NCBI GenBank assembly: GCA_003023665.1
Contig: PXYR01000099.1
Span: forward strand, 1 to 6,422
Origin: Bacteroidota bacterium
Lineage (GTDB): Bacteria; Bacteroidota; Bacteroidia; Flavobacteriales; Schleiferiaceae
Direction of reading: 5' to 3'
DNA length: 6,422 nucleotides
The position numbers and the translations under genes are program-made. Shown here piece after piece: positions 6,418 through 6,422 of this stretch. Every line of letters starts with the position of its first letter. Position 1 is the first letter of the stretch. The notes beneath the pieces are model-generated. The model was not told where the DNA came from. It worked only from the letters and a program-made list of their open reading frames with translations, and searched no databases.

Positions 6418-6422
6418 TTATC

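Overview
The window looks like a chromosomal core region of a member of the Bacteroidota, most likely a flavobacterial-type organism. Three things suggest this: the proteins resemble Bacteroidota family members (an HtpG with a Gly/Met-rich loop near the C-terminus, a TlpA-like lipoprotein with an 'LFSC' lipobox, and a YkgJ-type CxxCxxCC protein with the conserved blocks I recall from that phylum); the DNA is moderately AT-rich; and start codons have little or no Shine-Dalgarno sequence. The assignment rests on recognition, not on a search. I see no mobile element, RNA gene, CRISPR array or defence cassette.

Layout. Positions 1-830 (minus strand) hold the 5' part of a FabH-family beta-ketoacyl-ACP synthase III, cut off by the left window edge. 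A 143-base divergent spacer (831-973) follows, with a sigma-54-like element, a 12-base palindrome and a possible promoter for the synthase. On the plus strand come htpG (974-2866); an intrinsic terminator (2909-2934); a 573-residue phosphoglucomutase/phosphomannomutase-family phospho-sugar mutase (2967-4688); a thioredoxin-fold lipoprotein starting 7 bases later (4696-5886); and a YkgJ-family cysteine-cluster protein whose start overlaps the lipoprotein stop by 8 bases (5879-6382). The last 40 bases hold only a weak inverted repeat.

How the genes relate. The products are housekeeping proteins (fatty-acid initiation, protein folding, sugar-phosphate interconversion, envelope redox, metal binding) and do not form one pathway. 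The lipoprotein and cysteine-cluster genes are clearly a translationally overlapping pair. The mutase is separated from htpG by a terminator.

The most interesting feature is regulatory. A second strong terminator-like hairpin (9-bp stem, TTCG loop, T-tract) lies inside the first 50 bases of the lipoprotein gene and encodes the hydrophobic core of its signal peptide. It could be the mutase terminator doing double duty as coding sequence, or an attenuator whose effect depends on translation of the lipoprotein start. Other points worth checking are the corrected mutase start (the longest reading frame begins inside the upstream terminator), the sigma-54-like site before htpG, and a 14-base perfect inverted repeat flanking htpG. 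I did not find a convincing undescribed multi-gene system here.
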